Shown here: positions 18,219 to 26,440 of the stretch, piece by piece
How positions within the stretch are numbered: the first letter of the stretch is position 1
How the letters are laid out: every line of letters begins with the position of its first letter
DNA from: Bacteroidia bacterium
Lineage (GTDB): Bacteria > Bacteroidota > Bacteroidia > NS11-12g > UBA9320
Assembly (NCBI GenBank): GCA_018402155.1
Contig: JAGYJG010000001.1
Span: forward strand, 632,198 to 696,197
Length of the DNA: 64,000 nucleotides
Reading direction: 5' to 3'
The notes under the pieces: model-generated
What the model saw: only the letters and a program-made list of their open reading frames with translations
Told to the model about the DNA's origin: nothing
Database searches by the model: none
Made by a program: the position numbers and the translations under genes

Positions 18219-19778
18219 TTACTTTGGTTCTAAAGTTACTATAGGAATCATCATTTCTTCCATACTTATACCACCGTGCTGAAAGGTGTCTTTGTAGTAT
18301 TTTGCGTAGTGATTTAGATTATTGGGGTATACAAAAAAATCATTTTCTCTACTAAAAATGAAGCTACTACTTATATGAAGCTTTGGGAGCATAGCGTCAT
18401 GTGGATTTTTTATCTCAAATACCTCTTTAGGTTCGTAGGTTATTCTTCTGCCTGTTTTGTATCGTAGGTTTGTTGTAGTGTCTTTATCTCCTTGTATTTT
18501 TACGGTTCTATCTACTCGTACACTCCCGTGATCTGTCGTTATTATTATTTTTACACCCTTTGCGCTCAAAAACCGAATAGCCTCAAGCAGTGGAGAGTGT
18601 TCGAACCAACTTAAGGTAAGTGCTCTATATGCAGCTTCATTCTCGGCCAGTTCGCGTACTATTTTACTATCGGTTCGTGCGTGAGACAGAGTATCTATAA
18701 AGTTATAAACGATAGTAACAAATTCGTCTTGTAGCAGGTTTGGAAGTTGCTCTACCATTTGCTTGGCATTTGTGAGGTTAGTCACTTTGATATATTTAGG
18801 TTCATATCCAGTTCTTAGTCTCTTAAATAGATCACTTAAAAAAAAGGCTTCATTCAAATTTCTACCACCTTCTTCCTCATCATTGCACCATTTATCACCA
18901 TATTTTCGCTCTATATCCATAGGCATCATTCCACTAAAGATAGCATTTCGTGCATATTGTGTTGTAGTTGGCAATATACTCATATACATATCTTCATTTG
19001 TGGTGCGATAAAATTTGCTTATTTCTGTTTGTATAACTTTCCATTGGTCAAATCGAAGGTTATCCAACAGTAGCAGAAATAGAGGTTCACCTTTTACTTT
19101 GTGGGGTAAAACACCTCTTTTCATAAGGTTATGCGACATCATAGGAGCGTCCTCATTATCTGCTTTTGCCGATAAAAAATGTATATAATTTTTACTGATG
19201 TATTTACTAAACTCTCTATTACCCTCTTGCTTTTGGGTTTTTAGTATCTCTTCCATACCCGTTTCTTCAGAGCTAGCCATCTCTATTTCCCAGTAAACAA
19301 GTTTTCTGTACATTTCTTTCCATTTTGGCCAGTCCATATAATCCATAAAAGCCATGCCAATATTTCTGAAATCTTGCTGATATCGTTGTGTTACACTTTC
19401 TGTTTCGAGTCGTTTTCCATCAGTTAATTTTTTTATTGTACTAAGTATTTGTCTTGGATTTACTGGTTTTATGAGGTAATCTGCAATTTTACTGCCAATT
19501 GCATCTTCCATTATATGGTCTTCTTCATTTTTGGTAATCATTACTACCGGCAAATTTCCATCTATTTCCTTGATGATTTTTAGAGCCTCCAAACCAGAGA
19601 TACCCGGCATATTTTCGTCGAGAAAAACAAGATCGTAGTTCATCTCTTTCACCTTATCTGTAGCATCTAGACCGTTTGTAACGGTAGTTAATTCATATCC
19701 TCTTTCCTCCAAAAAAAGTAAATGTGCTTTGAGGTGGTCTATTTCGTCGTCTGCCCATAGTATTTTGATATTATTCAT
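18219..19778 (-). CDS. porX: T9SS response regulator PorX (receiver plus PglZ domain)
   Basis: PorX is the response regulator that acts with the PorY kinase and SigP to control type IX secretion genes. The N-terminal receiver domain has the acidic pair (ADDE), the phospho-acceptor Asp54 in FLDENMPG, the Thr in VVMITKN and the Lys in LIKPVNP. The C-terminal half is a PglZ/alkaline-phosphatase-superfamily domain with TTDHGSVRV and a metal-binding region; PorX proteins are reported to be phosphodiesterases acting on oligonucleotides. At 519 aa it is full length. It leads the porX-tsaE-M28-metallohydrolase run, and four proteins with T9SS tails are encoded in this window. Confidence 0.95.
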   Translation of the reverse strand: MNNIKILWADDEIDHLKAHLLFLEERGYELTTVTNGLDATDKVKEMNYDLVFLDENMPGISGLEALKIIKEIDGNLPVVMITKNEEDHIMEDAIGSKIADYLIKPVNPRQILSTIKKLTDGKRLETESVTQRYQQDFRNIGMAFMDYMDWPKWKEMYRKLVYWEIEMASSEETGMEEILKTQKQEGNREFSKYISKNYIHFLSAKADNEDAPMMSHNLMKRGVLPHKVKGEPLFLLLLDNLRFDQWKVIQTEISKFYRTTNEDMYMSILPTTTQYARNAIFSGMMPMDIERKYGDKWCNDEEEGGRNLNEAFFLSDLFKRLRTGYEPKYIKVTNLTNAKQMVEQLPNLLQDEFVTIVYNFIDTLSHARTDSKIVRELAENEAAYRALTLSWFEHSPLLEAIRFLSAKGVKIIITTDHGSVRVDRTVKIQGDKDTTTNLRYKTGRRITYEPKEVFEIKNPHDAMLPKLHISSSFIFSRENDFFVYPNNLNHYAKYYKDTFQHGGISMEEMMIPIVTLEPK

Positions 19779-19797
19779 ATATTTTGATGTGGTATTT

Positions 19798-19805
19798 TAT
19801 CTTTG
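19798..19805 (+). promoter_or_regulatory. -7 box for the HD-domain gene
   Basis: TATCTTTG is an exact TAnnTTTG match. Its last three bases are the TTG that the ORF track uses as a start at 19803, so that start lies in the promoter and cannot be translated from this promoter's transcript. Confidence 0.55.
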
Positions 19806-19880
19806 CTTCTGCATAGAAAAAAAACTCCGTGCAAAGCAAGTAATATTTCAACTCTTAAAACAGCATTTTATTTCACAGAA

Positions 19881-21095
19881 TTGAATAAAAAGAAAATAAT
19901 AAACGACCCTATTTATGGTTTCATCACCATACACCACGATTTAGTGTTTGACTGTATACAGTTGCCAGAGTTTCAGCGATTGCGACGAATTAAACAACTA
20001 GGTTTGACAAGTTTAGTATATCCTGGAGCACAACACACTCGTTTTCAGCATGTCATAGGTGCTATGCATCTTATGTATACTGCTGTAAAAACTCTGAGAA
20101 CCAAGGATGTGGAGATTAGTCAAGAAGAGGAAGTTGGGGTTCTATTGGCTATTTTATTACACGATATAGGCCACGGTCCTTTTTCTCATAGTTTAGAAAA
20201 CAGTATACTTACCAATGTGCATCATGAGGACATTAGCAGCGAGCTCATGTACCGTATAAATACCAAGATGAATGGTAAATTAGATTTAGCCATATCCATA
20301 TTTGAAAATAAATATCATCGGCCGTTTCTTCATCAGCTAGTAAGTAGCCAATTAGATATGGATCGTTTAGATTATTTGCGAAGGGATAGTTTCTATACAG
20401 GAGTATCAGAAGGTACAGTGGGTATTGAGCGAATTATCCAAATGCTGAATGTAAAAAATGAGCAGCTCATCGTAGACCAAAAAGGTATTTACTCGGTAGA
20501 AAAATTTTTGATGGCACGCCGATTTATGTATTGGCAGGTTTATTTACACAAAACATCTATCGCAGCAGATTGTATTTTGCTTGGAGCTTTAAGCAGAGCT
20601 AAAGAATTGATGTCAAATGGAAAAAAACTTTTTTCAAGTCCGTTTTTGCATTATTTCTTAAGTCAAAATTTTAGTAAATCAGCATTGAAAGAGGACGAAG
20701 TTATTCGTAATTTTTGTGAGTTGGATGACAATGATATCATCAGTGCGCTCAAAGTATGGCAATATGCCGAAGATATTACATTGAGCCAATTATGTAAAAT
20801 GATTCTTCAACGAGATTTACTGAAAATTGAAATATCTGAAACTCCTTTTACTGAAAATTATATTCAAACAAAAAAAATAGAAGTAGCACATAAACTTGGT
20901 ATAGATCACTCGGATTGCGACTATTTTGTAACTACCGGAAAACTAAGCAATAAGGCTTATTCTGCTGACGGAAATCCATTAAAAATAGGCATGAAGGATG
21001 GTACCTTGAAAGAATTATCAGAGACGTCAGAAATTTATAACTTGACTACCAATCAAAAGCCACAAATCAAATATTTCATTACCTCTTTCAAATAA
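19881..21095 (+). CDS. HD superfamily phosphohydrolase (COG1078 type)
   Basis: This is a metal-dependent phosphohydrolase related to dNTP triphosphohydrolases. The HD-domain ligands are visible as HTRFQH, LLHDIGHGPFSH and the later DMDRLDYLRRD. The start is taken as TTG at 19881, giving MNKKKIINDPIYGF, which matches homologue N-termini; the ORF track's 19803 start overlaps the promoter. This leaves a leader of about 70 nt. The resulting length is 404 aa. It is followed 17 bp later by lpxD, which has its own promoter. The physiological substrate is not known. Confidence 0.87.
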   Translation: MNKKKIINDPIYGFITIHHDLVFDCIQLPEFQRLRRIKQLGLTSLVYPGAQHTRFQHVIGAMHLMYTAVKTLRTKDVEISQEEEVGVLLAILLHDIGHGPFSHSLENSILTNVHHEDISSELMYRINTKMNGKLDLAISIFENKYHRPFLHQLVSSQLDMDRLDYLRRDSFYTGVSEGTVGIERIIQMLNVKNEQLIVDQKGIYSVEKFLMARRFMYWQVYLHKTSIAADCILLGALSRAKELMSNGKKLFSSPFLHYFLSQNFSKSALKEDEVIRNFCELDDNDIISALKVWQYAEDITLSQLCKMILQRDLLKIEISETPFTENYIQTKKIEVAHKLGIDHSDCDYFVTTGKLSNKAYSADGNPLKIGMKDGTLKELSETSEIYNLTTNQKPQIKYFITSFK

Positions 21096-21097
21096 GC

Positions 21098-21105
21098 TAA
21101 ATTTG
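21098..21105 (+). promoter_or_regulatory. -7 box for the lpx genes
   Basis: TAAATTTG matches TAnnTTTG and ends 7 nt before the lpxD GTG, predicting a nearly leaderless mRNA. It overlaps the 3' end region just after the HD gene stop. Confidence 0.5.
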
Positions 21106-21112
21106 CACTCAC

Positions 21113-22156
21113 GTGAACTTAAAAGCAGCACAAATAGCAGAAATTATAAACGGAACAGTAGAAGGTGACTCCTCAGTATTAGTGAGTTCAGTCTCCAAAA
21201 TAGAAGACGCAACACCAGGTAGTTTATGTTTTTTGTCCAATATAAAATATAAACAATATCTACAAGATACCAAAGCATCAATTGTACTAGTTGGTGAAGA
21301 AGTAAATAATATACCTGAGCATATTACTGTGATTCGGTGTACTCATCCCTATGTGGCTTTCTGTACTATTCTAATTCATTACTTTGACTACAAAGACCCG
21401 AATACTGGCATACACCCGACTGCAGTAATAGAGCCTAGCGCCAAAGTAGGAGCTAATTGTCACATTGGTGCACATGCCTACATTGGAAAGAATGTAGTGA
21501 TAGGTGAAAACAGTAAAGTTTTTGCCAATAGTTGTATATATGAAGATAGCAAAATAGGAGAAAACACAGTTTTATACTCCAACGTATCTGTGTATTATAA
21601 AACGGTAATTGGCAATGACTGCATAATACATAGTGGAACGGTTCTAGGTTCAGATGGATTTGGACATGCACCTCTGCCAGATGGCTCCTACATTAAAATT
21701 CCGCAAATAGGAAATGTGGTAATAGGGAACAAAGTTGAAATAGGAAGCAATACGAGTATAGACCGAGCTAATATGGGTAGTACGGTAATAAAAGATGGTT
21801 GTAGAATAGATAACTTAGTGCAGATAGCCCACGGTGTAGAAATAGGAAAAAATACGGTAATTGCTGGGGGTAGTTGCATAGCAGGAAGTGCAAAAATAGG
21901 TGCTAATTGTATATTTGCTGGACAAAGTGGGGTCGTAGGCCATGTAACTGTAGCAGACCGCACGCAACTAGGCGGACAAGCTGGTATAAATAAAGATATT
22001 ATAGAACCTGGAGGGATTTTTTCCGGATCACCACATCTGCCTTTTAAAGAAGAAATGAAGTCGCGTGTTTTATGGAGAAATTTACCAAAATTAGAACAAC
22101 GAATCCGTGACTTGGAACAACAATTAAAAATGATAAATAAATCTAGCAATGGATAA
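21113..22156 (+). CDS. lpxD: UDP-3-O-(3-hydroxyacyl)glucosamine N-acyltransferase LpxD
   Basis: LpxD performs the third step of lipid A synthesis, adding the second 3-hydroxyacyl chain from acyl-ACP. The N-terminal uridine-binding domain is about 100 residues. It is followed by a left-handed beta-helix of hexapeptide repeats, with the probable catalytic His in VQIAHGVEIGKN near residue 243. A short C-terminal helix ends the 347-aa chain. The start is GTG. The gene overlaps lpxC/fabZ by 8 bp. Confidence 0.96.
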   Translation: MNLKAAQIAEIINGTVEGDSSVLVSSVSKIEDATPGSLCFLSNIKYKQYLQDTKASIVLVGEEVNNIPEHITVIRCTHPYVAFCTILIHYFDYKDPNTGIHPTAVIEPSAKVGANCHIGAHAYIGKNVVIGENSKVFANSCIYEDSKIGENTVLYSNVSVYYKTVIGNDCIIHSGTVLGSDGFGHAPLPDGSYIKIPQIGNVVIGNKVEIGSNTSIDRANMGSTVIKDGCRIDNLVQIAHGVEIGKNTVIAGGSCIAGSAKIGANCIFAGQSGVVGHVTVADRTQLGGQAGINKDIIEPGGIFSGSPHLPFKEEMKSRVLWRNLPKLEQRIRDLEQQLKMINKSSNG

Positions 22157-23549
22157 ATTACAAACTACCTTAAAAGCACCTGTAACGGTTTCAGGTGTTG
22201 GACTTCATACCGGCAATTTGGTCAATTTAACTTTTGAGCCTGCCCCAGAAAATCACGGGTATGTTTTTCAACGAATAGACCTCGAGGGTCAACCAAAAGT
22301 GAAAGCAGATTGCGACTTAGTGGTAGATACTAGCAGGGGAACTACTCTAGAAGATAATGGCGCAAGAGTAGGCACTGTGGAGCATGTGCTTGCCGCACTT
22401 GCAGGTCTAGAAATAGATAATTGTCTTATAAAACTAGACGCTTCCGAAACCCCCATAATGGACGGGAGTAGCAAACCTTTTATAGATGTACTGCTGGCTA
22501 CAGGTATAGAAACTCAGAAAAAAGAACGTGAGTATTTTGAAATACCCAAACGTATTAACTATTCCGATGGCAAAGGAGTAGAAATGATGGCTTTACCAGC
22601 TGATGAATATAGACTAACTGTGATGGTAGATTATAATTCACCTGTGTTGGGAAGCCAACACGCAAGTATTGTTAATCTAACCGAATTTAAAGATGAGATA
22701 TCTAGCTGCCGAACATTTTGTTTTTTGCATGAGCTAGAGATGCTAGTAAAAAACGATTTAATAAAAGGAGGTGATTTAAATAATGCTATTGTAATAGTAG
22801 ATAGAGCTATTGAAGACGAGGAAATGGAAAGCTTAGCTAAGCTTTTCAATAAAGATAAAATTGCGGTAAAAAAGGAAGGAATTCTAAACAATGTTGAGCT
22901 TAGGTTTCAAAACGAACCAGCACGCCACAAGCTTTTAGATATGGTAGGAGACCTAGCCCTTGCAGGTGTGCCGCTCAAAGCACAAATACTGGCCGCAAGG
23001 CCAGGTCATGCAGCCAATGTAGCCTTTGCAAAAAAAATAAAGAAAGCCTACTTGGAAGCAAAAAAAGCAAAAAAAGAAGATATTACACCTCAGTACGATC
23101 CAAATGTTACACCCGTTTTTAATCACCAAGAAATAGGTAGAATTTTGCCGCACAAACATCCATTCCTTTTGGTAGATAAAGTGGTTAAAATTTCTAGTGA
23201 AGAAGTAATAGCCGTGAAAAATATTACAGGAGACCAGTATTTTTTTCAAGGTCATTTCCCACATGAACCAATAATGCCAGGGGTGTTGCAGCTGGAAGCT
23301 ATGGCACAGGCAGGTGGTGTACTGGTATTAGCAGATAAGGAAAACCCTGAAAAATGGAGTACTTATTTTGTTAAAATTGAAAATGCTAAATTTAAGGATA
23401 AAGTAGTGCCTGGCGATACTCTAGTGATACGTATGGCACTCACTGGCCCAGTGCGCAGGGGTCTTTGCATGATGAAAGGTGAAGCTTTTGTAGGCAATAA
23501 AATGGTGTGCGAAGCCAGTATGATGGCACAAATAGTAGAAAACAAATAA
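22149..23549 (+). CDS. lpxC/fabZ: Fused UDP-3-O-acyl-GlcNAc deacetylase LpxC and 3-hydroxyacyl-ACP dehydratase FabZ
   Basis: The N-terminal ~300 residues are LpxC, the zinc deacetylase that commits precursor to lipid A: EHVLAALAGLEIDN carries one zinc His, and HKLLDMVGDLALAG carries the second His plus Asp. The C-terminal ~150 residues are FabZ, the dehydratase of fatty-acid elongation, with LPHKHPFLLVD and the catalytic region GHFPHEPIMPGV. This fusion is a known hallmark of Bacteroidota and allied phyla; it joins the two reactions that compete for 3-hydroxyacyl-ACP. The 466-aa length fits the fusion. It lies between lpxD and lpxA. Confidence 0.97.
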   Translation: MDKLQTTLKAPVTVSGVGLHTGNLVNLTFEPAPENHGYVFQRIDLEGQPKVKADCDLVVDTSRGTTLEDNGARVGTVEHVLAALAGLEIDNCLIKLDASETPIMDGSSKPFIDVLLATGIETQKKEREYFEIPKRINYSDGKGVEMMALPADEYRLTVMVDYNSPVLGSQHASIVNLTEFKDEISSCRTFCFLHELEMLVKNDLIKGGDLNNAIVIVDRAIEDEEMESLAKLFNKDKIAVKKEGILNNVELRFQNEPARHKLLDMVGDLALAGVPLKAQILAARPGHAANVAFAKKIKKAYLEAKKAKKEDITPQYDPNVTPVFNHQEIGRILPHKHPFLLVDKVVKISSEEVIAVKNITGDQYFFQGHFPHEPIMPGVLQLEAMAQAGGVLVLADKENPEKWSTYFVKIENAKFKDKVVPGDTLVIRMALTGPVRRGLCMMKGEAFVGNKMVCEASMMAQIVENK

Positions 23550-23551
23550 AT

Positions 23552-24334
23552 ATGATTCAACCATTAGCATATGTAAATCCGGGAGCAAAAATAGCTGATA
23601 CGGTAGTGATAGAACCCTTTGTCACCATTCACAAAAATGTGGTTATCGAGGAAGGAACTTGGATTGGCTCAAATGTGACAATTATGGAGGGGGCTCGCAT
23701 TGGCAAGAATTGTAAAATTTTTCCTGGTGCTGTCATTTCTGCTATTCCACAAGATTTAAAGTTTGCGGGGGAAGATACGATAGTAAAAATAGGAGATAAC
23801 ACTACCATACGCGAGTGCGTCACAGTAAACCGAGGTACAAAATCGAAAGGGCAGACAGTGATAGGAAATAATTGTCTACTAATGGCTTATTCGCACGTTG
23901 CGCACGACACTATATTGGGCAATAATGTGATTATAGGAAATGGTACACAAATAGCTGGAGAAGTAATTATAAGCGATTTTGCAATTCTCAGTGGTTTGGT
24001 AGCGGTACATCAGTTTGTGAATATCGGCCCGCATGTTATGATCAGTGGAGGAAGCCTTGTCCGCAAGGACGTTCCACCTTACACCAAAGCAGCTAGAGAG
24101 CCACTCAGCTATGAAGGGGTAAATAGTATAGGCCTTCGTAGAAGAGGTTTTACATCAGAAAAAATAGGCGAAATACAAGAAATATATCGCAGATTATATC
24201 TGCGTGGTATGAATAATGCCGCAGCTCTTATCAACATAGAAACTGAAATGCCTGCAACACAAGAACGTGACGAAATTATTAGTTTTATTAGAACTTCAGA
24301 TCGAGGAGTAATGAAGGGATATATTTCACGCTAA
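23552..24334 (+). CDS. lpxA: UDP-N-acetylglucosamine acyltransferase LpxA
   Basis: LpxA performs the first acylation of lipid A synthesis. The start is ATG at 23552 (MIQPLAYVNPGAKI), 2 bp after the lpxC/fabZ stop; the ORF track's 23507 start would overlap FabZ and adds residues outside the family. A left-handed beta-helix is followed by a helical C-terminus. The catalytic His is in YSHVAHDTILGN (about residue 121). The mature length of 260 aa is typical. The next gene begins 3 bp downstream. Confidence 0.96.
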   Translation: MIQPLAYVNPGAKIADTVVIEPFVTIHKNVVIEEGTWIGSNVTIMEGARIGKNCKIFPGAVISAIPQDLKFAGEDTIVKIGDNTTIRECVTVNRGTKSKGQTVIGNNCLLMAYSHVAHDTILGNNVIIGNGTQIAGEVIISDFAILSGLVAVHQFVNIGPHVMISGGSLVRKDVPPYTKAAREPLSYEGVNSIGLRRRGFTSEKIGEIQEIYRRLYLRGMNNAAALINIETEMPATQERDEIISFIRTSDRGVMKGYISR

Positions 24335-24337
24335 GCT

Positions 24338-24943
24338 ATGTTGCATATTTCTTGTACAGATATTGCCAAACGATACATAAAAGAAATTCTATTCAATGAT
24401 TTTAATTACACATTTGAGCAGAATAAAAATTATGCAATTTTGGGCGAAAATTCTTCAGGAAAAAGTACCTTGTTAAAAATAATAGGAGGAGCATTAGCTC
24501 CTTCTAAAGGTTCAGTAACTTACTCAGTTGAAGAACAAACACACAAAATTTTTAGCTTCTGCAGTCCAGAAATGCATTTACTGGATGATTTTACGGTAAG
24601 CGAATTGTTTGAGCTTCATTTTCAATTTAAATCCCCAAAAATTCCTGTGCAAGAGCAGTGGAAACGAGCGGATTTAAAGACTTTTTTGAATAAAAAGTAT
24701 GAAGAGCTTTCGTCTGGAATGAAAAATAAAGTAAAACTTTCGCTTGCATTGTATAGTAAATCCCCTGCGCTTTTATTAGACGAACCGTGTACCAATTTTG
24801 ATGCAAAAAATAATGCATGGTACACCGAGACAATAGAAGAGCTTTGCCAAAATCAACTTATAATTGTAGCTAGCAATCAAAAAACCGAATACACCTTTTG
24901 CACAGAACACATATATTTACACGATTTTAAGCCACAACAATGA
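24338..24943 (+). CDS. Solitary ABC transporter ATP-binding protein
   Basis: This is a compact 201-aa ABC ATPase. Walker A is GENSSGKST (about residues 36-44), the signature is ELSSGMKNKVKLS (LSSGM replacing LSGGQ), and Walker B is ALLLDEPCTNFD. The final segment has the usual switch region, with Asn in place of the H-loop His (IIVASNQKTEY). No permease gene is adjacent, so its membrane partner is unknown or encoded elsewhere. It sits at the end of the lpx run and overlaps the next lipoprotein gene by 4 bp. A lipid-linked role is guilt by association only. Confidence 0.82.
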   Translation: MLHISCTDIAKRYIKEILFNDFNYTFEQNKNYAILGENSSGKSTLLKIIGGALAPSKGSVTYSVEEQTHKIFSFCSPEMHLLDDFTVSELFELHFQFKSPKIPVQEQWKRADLKTFLNKKYEELSSGMKNKVKLSLALYSKSPALLLDEPCTNFDAKNNAWYTETIEELCQNQLIIVASNQKTEYTFCTEHIYLHDFKPQQ

Positions 24944-25416
24944 GAAAAATAATAATTATCCTAACTGCTTTAGCCTTTTTTATGAGCTGCAGCAACACAT
25001 CACAGTCAAATCCAGAGGATGCTTCTATAAATGGTAACTATGGCAATACGGAATGGGACGTTATGGAGGCAATAACTGGCGAACAACTAATTGAACAATT
25101 AGCGAGTAAAGACTCGGTTTACACTACAGTAGCTGGCCATATAAAAGCAGCTTGTCAAGCCAAAGGGTGCTGGATGAATATGGAAGTAGCAGGCAATGAA
25201 ATGTTTGTTAAATTCAAAGACTACGGTTTTTTTGTACCCAAAAACAGTGGAGATCATGATGCCATTATTAAAGGCTGGGCTTATGTAGACACTATCTCAG
25301 TAAAAGATAGGATAGAATATGCACAAGACGCAGAAGCGACAGCTGAAGAAATAGCAGCCATTACTGAGCCAGAAGTGAAACTGACATTCATGGCCGAGGG
25401 GGTAGTTATTAAATAA
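24940..25416 (+). CDS. DUF4920 domain-containing lipoprotein
   Basis: This 158-aa exported protein has a signal ending FFMSC, with the Cys a probable lipidation site. The mature part matches DUF4920: a small beta domain with CQAKGCWM (about residues 70-77) and KFKDYGFFVPKNS. The conserved CX4CWM pair suggests a metal or redox site, but no function is established to my knowledge. It is coupled to the upstream ABC ATPase by an ATGA overlap. Confidence 0.75.
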   Translation: MRKIIIILTALAFFMSCSNTSQSNPEDASINGNYGNTEWDVMEAITGEQLIEQLASKDSVYTTVAGHIKAACQAKGCWMNMEVAGNEMFVKFKDYGFFVPKNSGDHDAIIKGWAYVDTISVKDRIEYAQDAEATAEEIAAITEPEVKLTFMAEGVVIK

Positions 25417-25455
25417 GTGTAGATCTAAGTCTCTATTTAGGATCCTAAATGAACA

Positions 25456-25872
25456 ATGAAAAATAATAATCGCATCTTAAAATACTGCATTATCCTAGTT
25501 TTAAGTATAGTGTCTGTAGCTTGTGGCCAGACAAATACAAATCAAAAAGCAGATATGTATGAAGCCTCAGAATTAAGCGCTATGATGCGCGAAATGGTAA
25601 TCTTTAGCAAAGAGGCCAAAGCCACACTTGCAGCGGGCGACACAATACATGAGGTACCAAAGCACTTTTATGACTTAGCTACACAAACTGCTACACGCGG
25701 TGAGCATTTAGAAGGAGCATTTTTGGCTATGGTACCTGCTTACATTCAGGCTCTAAAAGGGATAGAGCGTAGGGATTCACAGCAGTATTACTACGATGCA
25801 AGTATACTAGCGTGTAAGAGCTGTCACGGTGTATACTGCGGTGGCCCACTGGACGTCATCAATCAGTTGTAA
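25456..25872 (+). CDS. Small putative haem lipoprotein with a C-terminal CXXCH motif
   Basis: This 138-aa protein has a signal segment ending near VSVAC, with the Cys a possible lipid site. The mature region is predominantly helical. A single haem c motif CKSCH lies at residues 120-124, 15 residues from the end. Short length, helical make-up and a C-terminal CXXCH match the layout of class II cytochromes (cytochrome c' type), in which the haem sits on the last helix of a four-helix bundle. That family call is inference. It follows the DUF4920 gene by 39 bp in the same direction. Confidence 0.6.
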   Translation: MKNNNRILKYCIILVLSIVSVACGQTNTNQKADMYEASELSAMMREMVIFSKEAKATLAAGDTIHEVPKHFYDLATQTATRGEHLEGAFLAMVPAYIQALKGIERRDSQQYYYDASILACKSCHGVYCGGPLDVINQL

Positions 25873-26049
25873 AACTAATTTTTGCGTTATTGATATTCGT
25901 ATTTTTAATTATGTTTATATTCAAAACCCAACTATAATGCAGGTGAATCCATAAGCTTCACTCATTACAACAATATTATTCCTCAGGTAATTTAGAATAG
26001 TATTAAGTTCTAATTTAAGGTTATGTTGCTCTTCTTAGTCTTTCAATGG

Positions 26050-26129
26050 ATTGCTTTGCACTGTCTTTTCCTGAAAAAGTTTGGGTTAAATTGCGATAAG
26101 TTAAATACAAGAGTAAAGTACAAAGCAAT
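26050..26129. repeat. 12-bp inverted repeat with 56-bp spacer
   Basis: ATTGCTTTGCAC (26050-26061) is the reverse complement of GTACAAAGCAAT (26118-26129) except for one position. The spacer can form its own small hairpin (CTTTT-cctg-AAAAG). It could be a structured RNA or a short mobile-element remnant; nothing decides between them. Confidence 0.4.
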
Positions 26130-26425
26130 GAGCTAAATTGTTGGTTTAATCGGCAGAAAGTAATGACTTACTTTTTCATTTTTTAGGGATAGACTAACAC
26201 TCAGAAATAGATATTGCCTATAGCCCAAGATAAGAAGATTAGCTGCAGCCTCAAGGCTAGATCAGCCTCAAAATTAATTTTATTCTTTACCAAAAAAGCC
26301 TGTATCCCTTAAATATCCTGTCGAACTATATTTTGACATAATTGTTTTAAGAAGGCAAGATTTATTTTTGTTATATAAATACAACATTTATCAGCTGTAC
26401 TTTTATGTCTAGCTATCAATAGACG

Positions 26426-26433
26426 TATCTTCG
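26426..26433 (+). promoter_or_regulatory. -7 box for the aro genes
   Basis: TATCTTCG differs from TAnnTTTG at one position and ends 7 nt before the aroB GTG, the same spacing seen for lpxD. Confidence 0.45.
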
Positions 26434-26440
26434 CACCGTC

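Larger units (their letters stand above)
25873..26440. other. Long intergenic gap before aroB
   Basis: This gap of 568 bp shows no gene in either strand. It holds an inverted repeat (26050-26061 with 26118-26129, listed separately), a weak hairpin AAAGTAA-TGAC-TTACTTT (26157-26174) followed by a T-rich run, and the aroB -7 box. No RNA family was recognised. Confidence 0.55.

Noticed and set aside
21688-22149. 153-aa minus-strand ORF within lpxD
   Set aside because: Antisense of hexapeptide repeats, whose periodic codons keep the other strand open.
25873-26440. Possible tRNA or riboswitch before aroB
   Set aside because: No T-loop GTTCGAATC-like sequence, cloverleaf or known riboswitch core was found by eye.
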